DNA from: Congregibacter litoralis KT71
Lineage (GTDB): Bacteria > Pseudomonadota > Gammaproteobacteria > Pseudomonadales > Halieaceae
Assembly (NCBI RefSeq): GCF_000153125.2
Contig: NZ_CM002299.1
Span: 3,697,238-3,761,237, forward strand
Length of the DNA stretch: 64,000 nt
Direction of reading: 5' to 3'
The position numbers and the translations under genes are program-made. This document shows positions 8,678 to 16,523 of this stretch, piece after piece (within the stretch, counting starts at the first letter, position 1; each line of letters opens with the position of its first letter). The notes beneath the pieces were generated by a model that made no database searches, was not told where the DNA came from, and saw only the letters and a list, made by a program, of their open reading frames with translations.

Positions 8678-9636
8678 AGTGATAGCGACCTATGCATCTC
8701 CCCAGCCACAAGTAGCCTCTCGGCTAGTTCAGTCAGGTGCTCGCACGCATGCAGTCGTTCTACCCATTCCAGAGGAATACCCGCACATCCGTAGTGGGCT
8801 CCTGCCAATTGTCCATAAATAGCACCGGTCGTATCAGCATCGTCTCCAAGATTCACAGCGGCCAAGGCTCCATCTCGAAAGTTTGTGGTGCTCCAAAAAG
8901 CCCAAAGCGCCGCTTCGATGGCATCGACAACGTAGCCTGTCCCACGGATGGAGCCGGCGGGTTTGCGCTTGAAGGAGCCTCCTGCCACTTCAGCGACCTT
9001 GCTTGCGAGGTCGGCCGGGTCCCAGAAATCCTTTGAGGGATGCCAATAGCTACCGCACAAGGCATCTTTTGATTGTCCATTGAGGGCACCCACAATTAGT
9101 CCCGTGTAATAACGGCAGGCATCAACGGCTTCATCCGCGCCATGGGTGGTACGAGACATCTGCGCTGCGCGTTCAATCGCCGCCGAGGGGGAGTTCGCAT
9201 AGAACAGTGGTATTGGCGCTAAGCGCATCAAACTGCCATTGCCAGCGGTTTGTGGATCTACAGACCCCGCCATAGGATCCCCCGTCTGCTCAAACTTAAA
9301 AAGCGCGCCGAGTACGGTGTTGCCAATATCAAAACAGGTTCCGGTGCTGCTTAGATATCCTTCGTGCCACCAACGACAGTACCGCTGCATCTGATCGGTA
9401 GCATCAAAGCCTTCACTCTCAATCAGACTCGCTGCAAGGCACAGCGCCATCGACGTGTCGTCAGTCCATTGCCCTGGCTTAAGACCGAAAGGCCCACCGC
9501 CCATCATGTCGCTGATGGGCTCGAAGGTACCCGGCGACTTAAATTCCAGGGTTGTCCCCAGCGCATCGCCCACCGCGAGTCCCAGTAACGCGCCCAGACC
9601 ACGGTCTTTGATATCGACGCTTATTAGCACAGGCAA
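8674..9636 (-). CDS. ADP-ribosylglycohydrolase (DraG/ARH family)
   Basis: A 320-residue ADP-ribosyl-acceptor hydrolase. Family signatures are all present: LGLAVGDALGTTLEF near the N-terminus (about 17-31), GQWTDDTSMAL (about 55-65) with the metal-binding TDDT, and NLGDDADTTGAIYGQLAGA (about 260-278) with the second metal-binding aspartates. These bind two Mg or Mn ions and remove ADP-ribose from modified targets. No partner ADP-ribosyltransferase such as DraT or DarT is encoded nearby, so the target may be supplied by a phage or be a free nucleotide. It overlaps the phosphatase gene by 4 bp and the nuclease gene upstream by 13 bp, in one operon. Confidence 0.93.
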   Translation of the reverse strand: MPVLISVDIKDRGLGALLGLAVGDALGTTLEFKSPGTFEPISDMMGGGPFGLKPGQWTDDTSMALCLAASLIESEGFDATDQMQRYCRWWHEGYLSSTGTCFDIGNTVLGALFKFEQTGDPMAGSVDPQTAGNGSLMRLAPIPLFYANSPSAAIERAAQMSRTTHGADEAVDACRYYTGLIVGALNGQSKDALCGSYWHPSKDFWDPADLASKVAEVAGGSFKRKPAGSIRGTGYVVDAIEAALWAFWSTTNFRDGALAAVNLGDDADTTGAIYGQLAGAHYGCAGIPLEWVERLHACEHLTELAERLLVAGEMHRSLSL

Positions 9637-10415
9637 TCGTATACCTGCGAGATAAAAGGCCAGTACTCGCAGTCAACATCGTGATCTGGACATTCCGAGC
9701 CTTCCAGAATGAATTTGGCTTCCGTCAAGGTATCTTCGACCCAGCTGTCGTCACCCACATACACCAATAACGATGTAGCGAATCGCATCGATGCATAGCG
9801 CGGATTCTCTTCCAGCATCCCACTCATACCCACATGCAGGCCATCGACGTATACAAAATAGGCCGTGTCTGACACGTCGAATCCTTTACGTCGCAGGATC
9901 CACTGGTACATCTCTATCTGGCGCTTATACCCCTCCTTCCATTTTCCGGCCAGAGACACTGGCTTTGGATCCTTTGACTGATTGGAGGTGCTTTTGTAAT
10001 CGACGATGTGAAGCTGTCCCGTGGTCACATGCTCCCAGATATCGTCGATGCCACCGCCAAAGCGGATATTCGTTTCGTCGTGGACGACGCTGAAGTAGTC
10101 GTCGCCCGACCCGAAGTGAAGCGAACTCATCCAACGTTCAAGATCGGGGTGTTCAAATGGCTTCAGGTTGTCCAAGCCGTGATGAACCATAAACGGGTGA
10201 GGACCAAATCCTCGAACGCTATCAAAGTCCCGTTTAAGCAACCGATCCGTGTTGGAGTTGATGTTAAACGGCGGCATGCTCGGAAACTTCACGCCACCGG
10301 CCTTCTCAAGCCAAAAGCAGCCCGGACATCGTATGAACGACTCCAGCTTCGACCGTGAGAGCTCGTAGGGCTCTGGATTGTTGGGGTCAAAAGCCCCGCG
10401 GTGCCGCGGCATCAC
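9624..10415 (-). CDS. PD-(D/E)XK nuclease-superfamily protein (Cas4/AddB-like)
   Basis: A 263-residue protein of the PDDEXK_1 type. The N-terminal YELSRSKLESFIRCPGCFW (about 17-34) is the usual S-x-S-x-L-x-x-F-x-x-C-P opening of RecB-like nucleases. Catalytic residues fit in GGGIDDIWE (about 117-125) and LHIVDYKSTS (about 135-144), i.e. D...(D/E)xK, followed by a YKRQIEMYQWIL helix with the motif III glutamine and tyrosine. Cysteines C30 and C33 plus the C-terminal CPDHDVDC could hold an iron-sulfur cluster as in Cas4 and AddB. It starts by a 4-bp overlap with the small gene upstream and ends inside the ADP-ribosylglycohydrolase start, so it belongs to the same operon. Confidence 0.82.
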   Translation of the reverse strand: MMPRHRGAFDPNNPEPYELSRSKLESFIRCPGCFWLEKAGGVKFPSMPPFNINSNTDRLLKRDFDSVRGFGPHPFMVHHGLDNLKPFEHPDLERWMSSLHFGSGDDYFSVVHDETNIRFGGGIDDIWEHVTTGQLHIVDYKSTSNQSKDPKPVSLAGKWKEGYKRQIEMYQWILRRKGFDVSDTAYFVYVDGLHVGMSGMLEENPRYASMRFATSLLVYVGDDSWVEDTLTEAKFILEGSECPDHDVDCEYWPFISQVYDCLC

Positions 10416-10597
10416 GCCTCTCCCAATTTGTAAAAATTAAGCGGGCGAATGTTACTGGCTAGCTCAAGCGAAACCCGTGGGAGCATGCCGATGAGCGGTG
10501 GTAACGCCCTATCGTCTGCTATCCAGTGGGCGCGCCCTCTAGCGCCGCCAAGGGATGCTCTTAAATTTTGTGCCCGAACCCGCTTGTCGATAGCCAC
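10412..10597 (-). CDS. small hypothetical protein (61 aa), possible continuation of the upstream ORF
   Basis: Begins with GTG at 10597 after a TAGGGAG purine stretch that includes the stop codon of the preceding gene. The stop overlaps the nuclease ATG by four bases (10412-10415), which argues that this frame is translated. The product is basic at its N-terminus (DKRVRAQNLRASLGGARGR). It lies in the same frame as the gene at 10601-10867, separated by one TAG codon, so it may be the second half of a formerly longer protein. No family recognised. Confidence 0.45.
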   Translation of the reverse strand: MAIDKRVRAQNLRASLGGARGRAHWIADDRALPPLIGMLPRVSLELASNIRPLNFYKLGEA

Positions 10598-10600
10598 TCC

Positions 10601-10867
10601 CTAAAATCCAAACACGCTGCAGGCAAGCTCGCCGGCCAGTTCAATCGTGTCGCTTGGCAGCGCCATCAAGAATGCGGCCAGGTCGAGGTCGGCCAATTGC
10701 GACAAGGCCTCCAGCGAACACTCGTTCGTGAGCAGAGCAAGCACGGCTTCCGGGTTAGCCCCCGCGTTGACTGCAGCGATGTAAAGTTCCTGATCGCAGG
10801 CAGAGAGACACAAGAATTCGCTGGCTTCCCGGTTCCACTCGATCAGGTCAGGACTTTGTACTGGCAT
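10601..10867 (-). CDS. small alpha-helical hypothetical protein (88 aa)
   Basis: Starts at the ATG at 10867, preceded by GAGGGAGAAAGTG, a good ribosome binding site. The sequence (PDLIEWNREASEFL, then AALLTNECSLEAL-like helices and QLADLDLAAFLMALPSD) is rich in leucine and alanine and looks fully helical. It ends with TAG directly followed by the GTG of the next small gene in the same frame. It sits between the NPYG-repeat exported protein and the nuclease in the ADP-ribosylglycohydrolase operon. Function unknown. Confidence 0.6.
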   Translation of the reverse strand: MPVQSPDLIEWNREASEFLCLSACDQELYIAAVNAGANPEAVLALLTNECSLEALSQLADLDLAAFLMALPSDTIELAGELACSVFGF

Positions 10868-10918
10868 CACTTTCTCCCTCTGTTGTTGCTCATAGCTTCA
10901 CGGCTGCGCAACCCAAAA

Positions 10919-11380
10919 CTATTGCTCGCCAATGATCTTTAACCCCTGCCCAAAGGGATTGGTCGGACTATCGGGCGAGAAAGGGTTACCGGCGCCATAG
11001 GGATTGTTAATAGAGTCTGCTGAATAGGGACTGCCGTAGCGCCCATAGGGGTTGCTTACTGAATCGGCATCGTAAGGATTCGTGCTCAACTTGCCGCGGT
11101 AGTTGCCACTGCTGTCATACAACTTGGGCGCATCCGTTGCATACGGGTTGGTGGCCGACTGATTGCTGTAAGGGCTCCCATAGCGACCGTACGGGTTGGC
11201 AATGCCGTCAGCCTTGTAAGGACTTCCCGCACCGTAAGGGTTACTCACGGAATCTGGATCAAAGGGATTGGCGCTCAGGTTGCCAAGCTCCGTTTGGGCA
11301 CCAACTGTACTGGCCGCCAGAAGCGCCGTGAGTACCAGGGTAACTAACACTTCCTGGCGTATATCGTTGTTCATCGTCAT
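10919..11380 (-). CDS. secreted NPYG/SPYS-repeat protein
   Basis: A 153-residue exported protein. The ATG at 11380 follows GAGGAAACGACAA and is followed by a signal peptide (LVTLVLTALLAASTVGAQ). The mature part is almost entirely a short tandem repeat: SNPYGAGSPY, ANPYGRYGSPYS, TNPYATDAP, NPYDADSV, NPYGRYGSPYS, NNPYGAGNPFS, TNPFGQG. These proline/tyrosine/glycine repeats are the kind found in small secreted bacterial proteins of unknown function; there is no enzymatic motif. It lies between the ARPP-1 gene (50 bp) and the small helical gene. An exported repeat protein is unexpected among cytoplasmic nucleotide enzymes. Confidence 0.8.
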   Translation of the reverse strand: MTMNNDIRQEVLVTLVLTALLAASTVGAQTELGNLSANPFDPDSVSNPYGAGSPYKADGIANPYGRYGSPYSNQSATNPYATDAPKLYDSSGNYRGKLSTNPYDADSVSNPYGRYGSPYSADSINNPYGAGNPFSPDSPTNPFGQGLKIIGEQ

Positions 11381-11429
11381 TTGTCGTTTCCTCGTGAATA
11401 TCATCGTCGATCAATACATTTACCGATTG

Positions 11430-12416
11430 TCAGAAATCCAGTTCCATAGTTTGCTGCCGCTGTCGGGTGGAACTGCCCGTATCCATCGCAAACGCGCATA
11501 AGTGCACAATCCGATCTTTGGCGAACAGCCCACCGCCGCTGAGACTGTCTTCCACGACCCGTAAGTCACTGCCCTCGCCCAAGGCTTCGAACCGCTCAAC
11601 ATGCGCCGACGCCACGCGGTCCAGAAACTCACGTGCAGCCAACTCGGGTTGGGCGTCAGCGGAATCACCCGCTGGCGCATCCAGCCTGTCAGCGCGCAGC
11701 GCATCGATGGCATAGCTTCGCAGCACCTTGGGCATGAGTGCCTGCCAGGTGCTGGTCGCATCAAAGAGCTCCATACCGCGAACTTCTCCATCAATGGCAA
11801 AGACCGCACCCACCTGACCCTCGGTAATAGCAAACGCTTGCTCAAACTCATCAAGCGACCCTGACTGGCTGTCGTACAGGGCCGATACCGCGCTTGTCTC
11901 AGACGCCACTTTGAAATCACTCAGTGCAAACGACACGTCATCCCAAACCGCACCCTGATCTGTTCGTCGGGAGCCGCTGGTACCCATATGCCCTGTGACA
12001 TCGGCCGACTTTCTGGCGCGGCCGCTGGCAAAAAACGTGCGGTCCGAACTCTTGAAGGCCTCACTGTCATAATTCCAGCGTCCCGCTTCCACACAACTCA
12101 CGGGAATGGTTTGCTTGGTACCGCCCGGCACGAGCAACGACAGGTTCACAATGCGGTTCTGCTTGGCGCCGAGCAGTTCTTCGCCATCAAGCAAAAACAG
12201 TGACAGCTCACTGGCGTTATCGAGCAGCAACTCCGGCACACTCCCGCCCTCGGAGATCTCCGATACGGTCGCCAGGCCCTCGGCCTGCGCACTGTCGAGC
12301 AGCGTGTAATCCGCGATCGTAGAAACCGACGACAGCAGCGGAAACACACTCAGCCGTCCTGATCGTTGTACCTGCCCCACACTGATGTGCTGAAGCGTTT
12401 CTTGAAATACTGTCAT
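11430..12416 (-). CDS. ARPP-1 (DUF6569) family protein
   Basis: A 328-residue protein. The ATG at 12416 (MTVFQETLQHISVGQVQ) is chosen; the longer frame runs into non-coding sequence. The signature block VPELLLDNAS, LFLLDGEELLGAKQNRIV (about 93-110) and IPVSCVEAGRW (about 120-130) matches the family that I know as ARPP-1, for ARG and Rhodanese-Phosphatase-superfamily-associated Protein. That name comes from its recurrent linkage to ADP-ribosylglycohydrolases and Rhodanese-Phosphatase enzymes, and both are present here downstream on the same strand. No catalytic activity has been assigned to it as far as I recall. It is probably the first major gene of the operon running to 7795. Confidence 0.88.
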   Translation of the reverse strand: MTVFQETLQHISVGQVQRSGRLSVFPLLSSVSTIADYTLLDSAQAEGLATVSEISEGGSVPELLLDNASELSLFLLDGEELLGAKQNRIVNLSLLVPGGTKQTIPVSCVEAGRWNYDSEAFKSSDRTFFASGRARKSADVTGHMGTSGSRRTDQGAVWDDVSFALSDFKVASETSAVSALYDSQSGSLDEFEQAFAITEGQVGAVFAIDGEVRGMELFDATSTWQALMPKVLRSYAIDALRADRLDAPAGDSADAQPELAAREFLDRVASAHVERFEALGEGSDLRVVEDSLSGGGLFAKDRIVHLCAFAMDTGSSTRQRQQTMELDF

Positions 12417-12600
12417 AGGGTCCCACCATATTCTTTCCACTCGTTTGAGCAGGGGAATCAATCCTAGACCGAAAAAAAATAAGCGCCATCGTGTATGGAT
12501 TCACATGTCGCCTCACTACGCGTGTTTTTTGAAAAAGTGACCAAAGAGTGTGTTATCGATCACAGAAACATCCGTCAATCAGGCTTGGGGGTGCAAGCGC

Positions 12601-12858
12601 TTACCGCCGATGCCGGCGGGGAGCGTCATCAACTGACTCAGAACTTGACGCCCAGACATTTGTCACGAGATCGCAATCAGCCTCCGCCGTCCCACACACC
12701 TCTTCCGCCAGGGTGAGTAACTGGTCACGCAGAACCGCAGGAGGCATATCAGACGGGAAAACCTCTCGAAGCAGAAAATAGGTGTCGGACAACTGACGAC
12801 GCGCCTCACCAATGAACTGCGGTTGCTTGCGCTCACCACCTTTAATGTGTCGAAACAT
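12601..12858 (-). CDS. small hypothetical protein (85 aa) upstream of ARPP-1
   Basis: Starts at the ATG at 12858, preceded by AAAGGAGAGCATCGT, a strong ribosome binding site. The sequence has a basic N-terminus (MFRHIKGGERKQPQF), a helical middle (ARRQLSDTYFLLREVFPSDMPPAVLRDQLLTLAEEV), and an arginine-rich tail. It lies 184 bp upstream of the ARPP-1 gene on the same strand and 103 bp from the divergent HEPN gene. It may be the first gene of the cluster. No family recognised. Confidence 0.6.
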   Translation of the reverse strand: MFRHIKGGERKQPQFIGEARRQLSDTYFLLREVFPSDMPPAVLRDQLLTLAEEVCGTAEADCDLVTNVWASSSESVDDAPRRHRR

Positions 12859-12961
12859 ACGATGCTCTCCTTTGATCGTTATTGGCTACACACACGTGCA
12901 CGCCTGCTTTTAGTTGGGGCATACTTGTTATCGACCTGCAAACTATCGATCGGGACGAGAC

Positions 12962-13612
12962 ATGGATTACACGACACTCAAGGCCCGTCACCGGCAGGAA
13001 CGCGATAGCTGGCCCAACAATCTGAGTCTTCGGGTCCACCGAGCCCTTAGCTGGCTTGAACGGTCAGAGCAGTGCGACGATGCGGACGGGCGGTTTATCT
13101 TTTTGTGGATAGCCTTCAATGGCGCCTATGCTCAGGAATTGGGGTCACTGCATGGCGGCACGGAGCGAGAGCGTTTTGGTCTCTTTCTGGCGAAACTTGT
13201 AGAACTCGACACTAGCAACAGGCTTCATCAACTCCTTTGGGACACCTATAGCGGCACCGTGCGAGTGCTGCTCGACAATAAGTATGTGTTCCAGCCCTTC
13301 TGGGATGCGCACCATGGGGATGAATCAGCTTCTGACTGGGAAACACGCTTCGTCGAATCAAAGTCAGGTGCTCATAGAGCACTGGCACGTAGTGACACGG
13401 CTACGGTTTTGAGCATTGTATTGACTCGACTCTACACACTGCGGAACCAATTAATGCACGGCGGCGCCACCTGGAACGGCAGCATTAATCGCGATCAGCT
13501 GCGGGACTGCTCAAAGTTTCTGGGTGAACTAGTGCCCACGATGATATTGGTAATGATGGAGCACCCGAATACTTTGTGGGGGGATGCGTGCTATCCCGTG
13601 GTTGAGAGCTAG
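12962..13612 (+). CDS. HEPN-domain protein (predicted RNase or toxin-like)
   Basis: A 216-residue, mostly helical protein. The ATG at 12962 is chosen because it begins MDYTTLKARHRQERDSW; the upstream extension reads through a promoter-like region. The C-terminal third has the HEPN signature TRLYTLRNQLMHGGATW (about 155-171), i.e. R-N-x4-H, the catalytic motif of HEPN ribonucleases. An N-terminal helix (RFIFLWIAFNGAYAQEL) is also typical of Apea-like HEPN proteins. It is transcribed divergently from the ARPP-1 operon. HEPN proteins are frequent in defence and toxin-antitoxin loci; whether this one cuts RNA is inferred from the motif only. No antitoxin-like partner is adjacent on its strand. 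Confidence 0.75.
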   Translation: MDYTTLKARHRQERDSWPNNLSLRVHRALSWLERSEQCDDADGRFIFLWIAFNGAYAQELGSLHGGTERERFGLFLAKLVELDTSNRLHQLLWDTYSGTVRVLLDNKYVFQPFWDAHHGDESASDWETRFVESKSGAHRALARSDTATVLSIVLTRLYTLRNQLMHGGATWNGSINRDQLRDCSKFLGELVPTMILVMMEHPNTLWGDACYPVVES

Positions 13613-13653
13613 CATGTCCAGGTGCTGATACTTTGTCGCCCTCGCACTGACCG

Positions 13654-14211
13654 CTAGCCCATAACTATTCTCACGCCCGTCTGAAGGCGGTTCAGTCGAT
13701 GCTGCAACAGGCTGACATCCAGTGCCGTCGGTAACTCAACACCTTTGTAGTCGTTGCCTGGGCATGGACCATTAATAAACCTCACCTCTCCTATCGGTGA
13801 ATCGATTGATGAATTTGGACCTAGATCCAGATCACACAGCAACTCATACGCACGGGCATTAGGGCTGTCATGCAGACACCAAGCGTCGCAAACGGTAGAC
13901 CAATCCAGCGTGTCATCAGGCTCGATGCCAGTGTCCGCCCATTCCGCCAACGCCTCTTCAACCGGCTCAAAAGAATAGCGCTCGACAAACTCCCGTAGCG
14001 TCATCTCCGGCGGCTCCTCGGACGGGTTACCCAGGTAAAGCGTGAAATTGTCGGTGAAGTCACGGGACGCAATGACCGTCGTATGCGCCTCTGTCGATGC
14101 CTGAAGCAGCGCCTCGCCGTGATTTTCGAATACACTCAATGCCCGTTCAAAGAATCGTGGCAACACAAACCCTGTCGCGGTGCCGAGAAGGAACTGTCGT
14201 CGTGAGATCAT
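13654..14211 (-). CDS. Tat-exported hypothetical protein A
   Basis: A 185-residue protein starting with a twin-arginine signal (ISRRQFLLGTATGFVLP), so it should leave the cytoplasm folded. The mature part has acidic stretches (SEEPPEMTLREFVERY, TGIEPDDTLDWSTV) and three cysteines (VCDAWC, LLCDL, NGPCPGND). No known fold is recognised. Its ATG overlaps the stop of the upstream zinc-finger gene by four bases (14208-14211), so the two are translationally coupled. A second Tat protein in an identical coupled arrangement lies at 15933-16523. Confidence 0.75.
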   Translation of the reverse strand: MISRRQFLLGTATGFVLPRFFERALSVFENHGEALLQASTEAHTTVIASRDFTDNFTLYLGNPSEEPPEMTLREFVERYSFEPVEEALAEWADTGIEPDDTLDWSTVCDAWCLHDSPNARAYELLCDLDLGPNSSIDSPIGEVRFINGPCPGNDYKGVELPTALDVSLLQHRLNRLQTGVRIVMG

Positions 14212-14915
14212 GGCGTCTCACCCTCACAGCCTTTGCCAGCGTCCTCCGACGCTCTACCCCGTCCCCTCCTTTCATCTACAAAGGTGCGCAGTTCGTCTTC
14301 TCCGCCCTTACGACGGCAGTAGCCGCAACCAAAAGAGTTGGACGCCGTGCTGATGTAGAGCGAATGGTTTGTCTCCGGACAACGGGCCCGCCACGCAGTT
14401 GGGGCGGTGCCTGTGGGTTCAGGCTGCAGACGTAGCTCCCGGGCAGCGCGCACCACCGAGGTTTCCTTAGCAGACGCCTGAATAGCCATCGCATCGCCCT
14501 CTCGCTCCAGCCCTGCAACGGTCTCCTCATAAACTTGTTCTGAAAACACACCCGCCAGATACAACCTGCCGGGCCAAGCATGCCCCCAGCGGGAACGTAC
14601 CAACGTAATGAATAGGTTCTGCGCAACGTCATCTGTGTTGGTGGAACAAAGCGCCCGCACTGTCAGGCCCTGCCTACAGGACACCGGCAGGGTTGCTGGC
14701 GATGCCGGCTCAAAATCGAGGGCGTCGGGGTGCGCAAGCCAGAGTTCGGCATGATCACCGAGTTGTCTTACATATAGCGCCTCGTTAACGGAGGCGACCC
14801 CCAAATTGAGGCTGTATACACAGACCAGTAAAGCGCCCCGGGGGACTGCCGCCCCATGACGCTTGACCCACGGGTCAACGTACACGACTTCGAACGCGTG
14901 ATTCTCTTTAGACAT
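14208..14915 (-). CDS. protein with N-terminal VDPWVK motif and C-terminal zinc-finger-like motif
   Basis: A 235-residue protein. The ATG at 14915 is chosen because GGGGAGTAGGAGATTTGAC precedes it. The N-terminus reads FEVVYVDPWVKRHGAA and shares the VDPWVK motif with the 52-residue gene at 15153. The C-terminus has ARCPETNHSLYISTASNSFG and then CGYCRRKGG, a C..H...C..C arrangement resembling the CHC2 zinc finger of DNA primases, although no primase catalytic domain follows. The tail is charged and low-complexity (ERRGRGRASED). It may be a DNA- or protein-binding factor coupled to the exported protein behind it; function not known. Confidence 0.7.
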   Translation of the reverse strand: MSKENHAFEVVYVDPWVKRHGAAVPRGALLVCVYSLNLGVASVNEALYVRQLGDHAELWLAHPDALDFEPASPATLPVSCRQGLTVRALCSTNTDDVAQNLFITLVRSRWGHAWPGRLYLAGVFSEQVYEETVAGLEREGDAMAIQASAKETSVVRAARELRLQPEPTGTAPTAWRARCPETNHSLYISTASNSFGCGYCRRKGGEDELRTFVDERRGRGRASEDAGKGCEGETP

Positions 14916-15152
14916 GTCAAATCTCCTACTCCCCAAGGATAATCGGCATAAATCAGCTCGGGGATCAGGAGCCAGATCAGCCGCTTTAGCTGCATTTTTA
15001 TCCCGCCCGCAAGTTGGTGCTTAAATCGGCGGCTGTACTTCAATGTTGTGAATCGTTGAGCGTTGAGTACGGTACAAACCATTCGCTAACTCGAAGTCAT
15101 AAACAGGGTCATCTGAGGCATTCAGCCATTTAGAAAATCAGCAGCTCCACAT

Positions 15153-15311
15153 TCATCCATTGGAAAGAAAAGTCATCTCGACGATCCCGTTGGACTTAAA
15201 GGAGATAGCTGTAATCAACTGCGCACTTTCTGGACTCCGCAGTCGATTGTCGGCCTGCTTCACCCACGGATCGACGATCTGCGCCCTGTCATCTTCTGTT
15301 TGATTCTGCAT
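15153..15311 (-). CDS. small protein (52 aa) with VDPWVK motif
   Basis: The start is the ATG at 15311, preceded by GAGTAAAGGGTAATTTT. The product begins MQNQTEDDRAQIVDPWVKQ. The VDPWVK segment followed by a charged loop and a short hydrophobic strand (ISFKSNGIVEMTFLS) parallels the first 50 residues of the zinc-finger protein encoded at 14208-14915. It may be a stand-alone copy of that N-terminal domain. The 237-bp gap between them holds no recognised gene. Confidence 0.55.
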   Translation of the reverse strand: MQNQTEDDRAQIVDPWVKQADNRLRSPESAQLITAISFKSNGIVEMTFLSNG

Positions 15312-15409
15312 AAAATTACCCTTTACTCGTTTCAGCACCGCGCCAATGCACTTACGGCCGCTAAACCTCTGGAGTTAGGGTCAGATGCCATGCGAGTTAG
15401 TGCGTTTTT

Positions 15410-15898
15410 CTAAACGTGATAGTCCGGCAGCGATCGCCGGTAGGCCGCTTCCAATACGCCAGGATCTTTAGCGGCTGAGGTACAGAGGTATTCAGGGTTG
15501 GGCCTGATTCCAACACGCCCAAGATCGAGTCGATCTGCATCCCAGCAAGTCATCACCGTGATGTCGGCTTCTGTATACCCCTCGCTATGCTCTCTACACG
15601 CATCGGTCAGTTTTTTCAGCTGAGATCGTTTCAAGTCAATAGTTTGCGGACATAGCGAAAAAGCAAACTCTGCGGCCCGCTCGCCATGCCATGGGTCATA
15701 GTCGTCATTGACGCGAGCCACATCGTGAACAAACGCGAAGTACTCCACGACAGCCACGTCGGCTCCGGTGCTCTGCGCAAGTAGCAACCCATTGCGTCTG
15801 ACTCGTGCCCAGTGACGAACTCCGTGAATACCGTGCCAATCCAACTCAAATCGCGATCGCAGTAAGCCCAAAAGTGGCTTCGAAATGCGACTGTTCAT
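15410..15898 (-). CDS. HD-domain phosphohydrolase-like protein
   Basis: A 162-residue cytoplasmic protein. Metal-binding residues of the HD superfamily are visible as HGIHGVRHWARV (about 22-33), FAFVHDVARVNDD (about 54-66) with the HD pair, and CWDADRLDLGRVG (about 117-129) with the distal aspartate. Small HD proteins hydrolyse nucleotides or phosphorylated small molecules. The gene stands just downstream of the Tat protein gene at 15933 on the same strand, in a cluster of island-specific genes. The family is clear; the substrate is not. Confidence 0.82.
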   Translation of the reverse strand: MNSRISKPLLGLLRSRFELDWHGIHGVRHWARVRRNGLLLAQSTGADVAVVEYFAFVHDVARVNDDYDPWHGERAAEFAFSLCPQTIDLKRSQLKKLTDACREHSEGYTEADITVMTCWDADRLDLGRVGIRPNPEYLCTSAAKDPGVLEAAYRRSLPDYHV

Positions 15899-15932
15899 GA
15901 TGAGCAGCCTTCATAGCATCCCACAAAGCACC

Positions 15933-16523
15933 TCATGCCCAGACATCCCAGGTTGTATACACGTCGTAAATACGATCGTCCGGGGCGCATTCGACATAAT
16001 GACCTGTGAGAAGGTCAACGTTGACCCACTTGATACTAAGGTCATCCCGTCGGTCTCGGTTATATCTCGGCACCAACCCGTGAAAGATATCCCAAGATCT
16101 TGGGGCCTTCACGTACCGCGGGATGATGCCGCGCATGCCGGGCGCCAAGAAAAATATGCGTCCGTAACATTCCTTCCAAGGGTACCCATCAAGAACTCCA
16201 GATGGCGCACCGATACCATCCCATTCGGAGTCATCGAATTCGATTTCGTTGCACCACCAGTTCGCTAGGGGCCAGGCATACATAGGATCATCTGCTTCCA
16301 ACAAATCGTAGTGACCCGTCTGCAAATCAACGTCCGCCCAAAGCACCCTATATTTTGGGTAGAACTCCCAACGCGGGTCATCGTCATCGGGCGTCATCTG
16401 AACAGTGACAAACCGATCCTTTGGCGGTGTATACAGCGGTCCATCTGTCGACTGCTCTGAACACACGACAGAGGGGGCGGCGAGAGAGAAAGCGCTACCC
16501 CTAAGAAAATCACGACGCCTCAT
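15933..16523 (-). CDS. Tat-exported hypothetical protein B with an internal repeat
   Basis: A 196-residue protein with a twin-arginine signal (MRRRDFLRGSAFSLAAP) that ends near PSVVCSEQ, where a cysteine could be lipidated. The mature region has a twofold repeat: VDLQTGHYDLLEADDPMY (about 66-83) and VDLLTGHYVECAPDDRIY (about 169-186), each a D-L-x-T-G-H-Y plus D-D-x-x-Y unit. Aromatic content is high. No catalytic family is recognised. Its ATG overlaps the upstream small gene by 4 bp (16520-16523), the same coupling seen for Tat protein A. Confidence 0.75.
   Translation of the reverse strand: MRRRDFLRGSAFSLAAPSVVCSEQSTDGPLYTPPKDRFVTVQMTPDDDDPRWEFYPKYRVLWADVDLQTGHYDLLEADDPMYAWPLANWWCNEIEFDDSEWDGIGAPSGVLDGYPWKECYGRIFFLAPGMRGIIPRYVKAPRSWDIFHGLVPRYNRDRRDDLSIKWVNVDLLTGHYVECAPDDRIYDVYTTWDVWA

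Noticed and set aside
14768..15082. Minus-strand frame of 104 codons before the zinc-finger gene
   Set aside because: It overlaps the zinc-finger coding sequence in another frame, has no ribosome binding site, and its product shows no coherent pattern.
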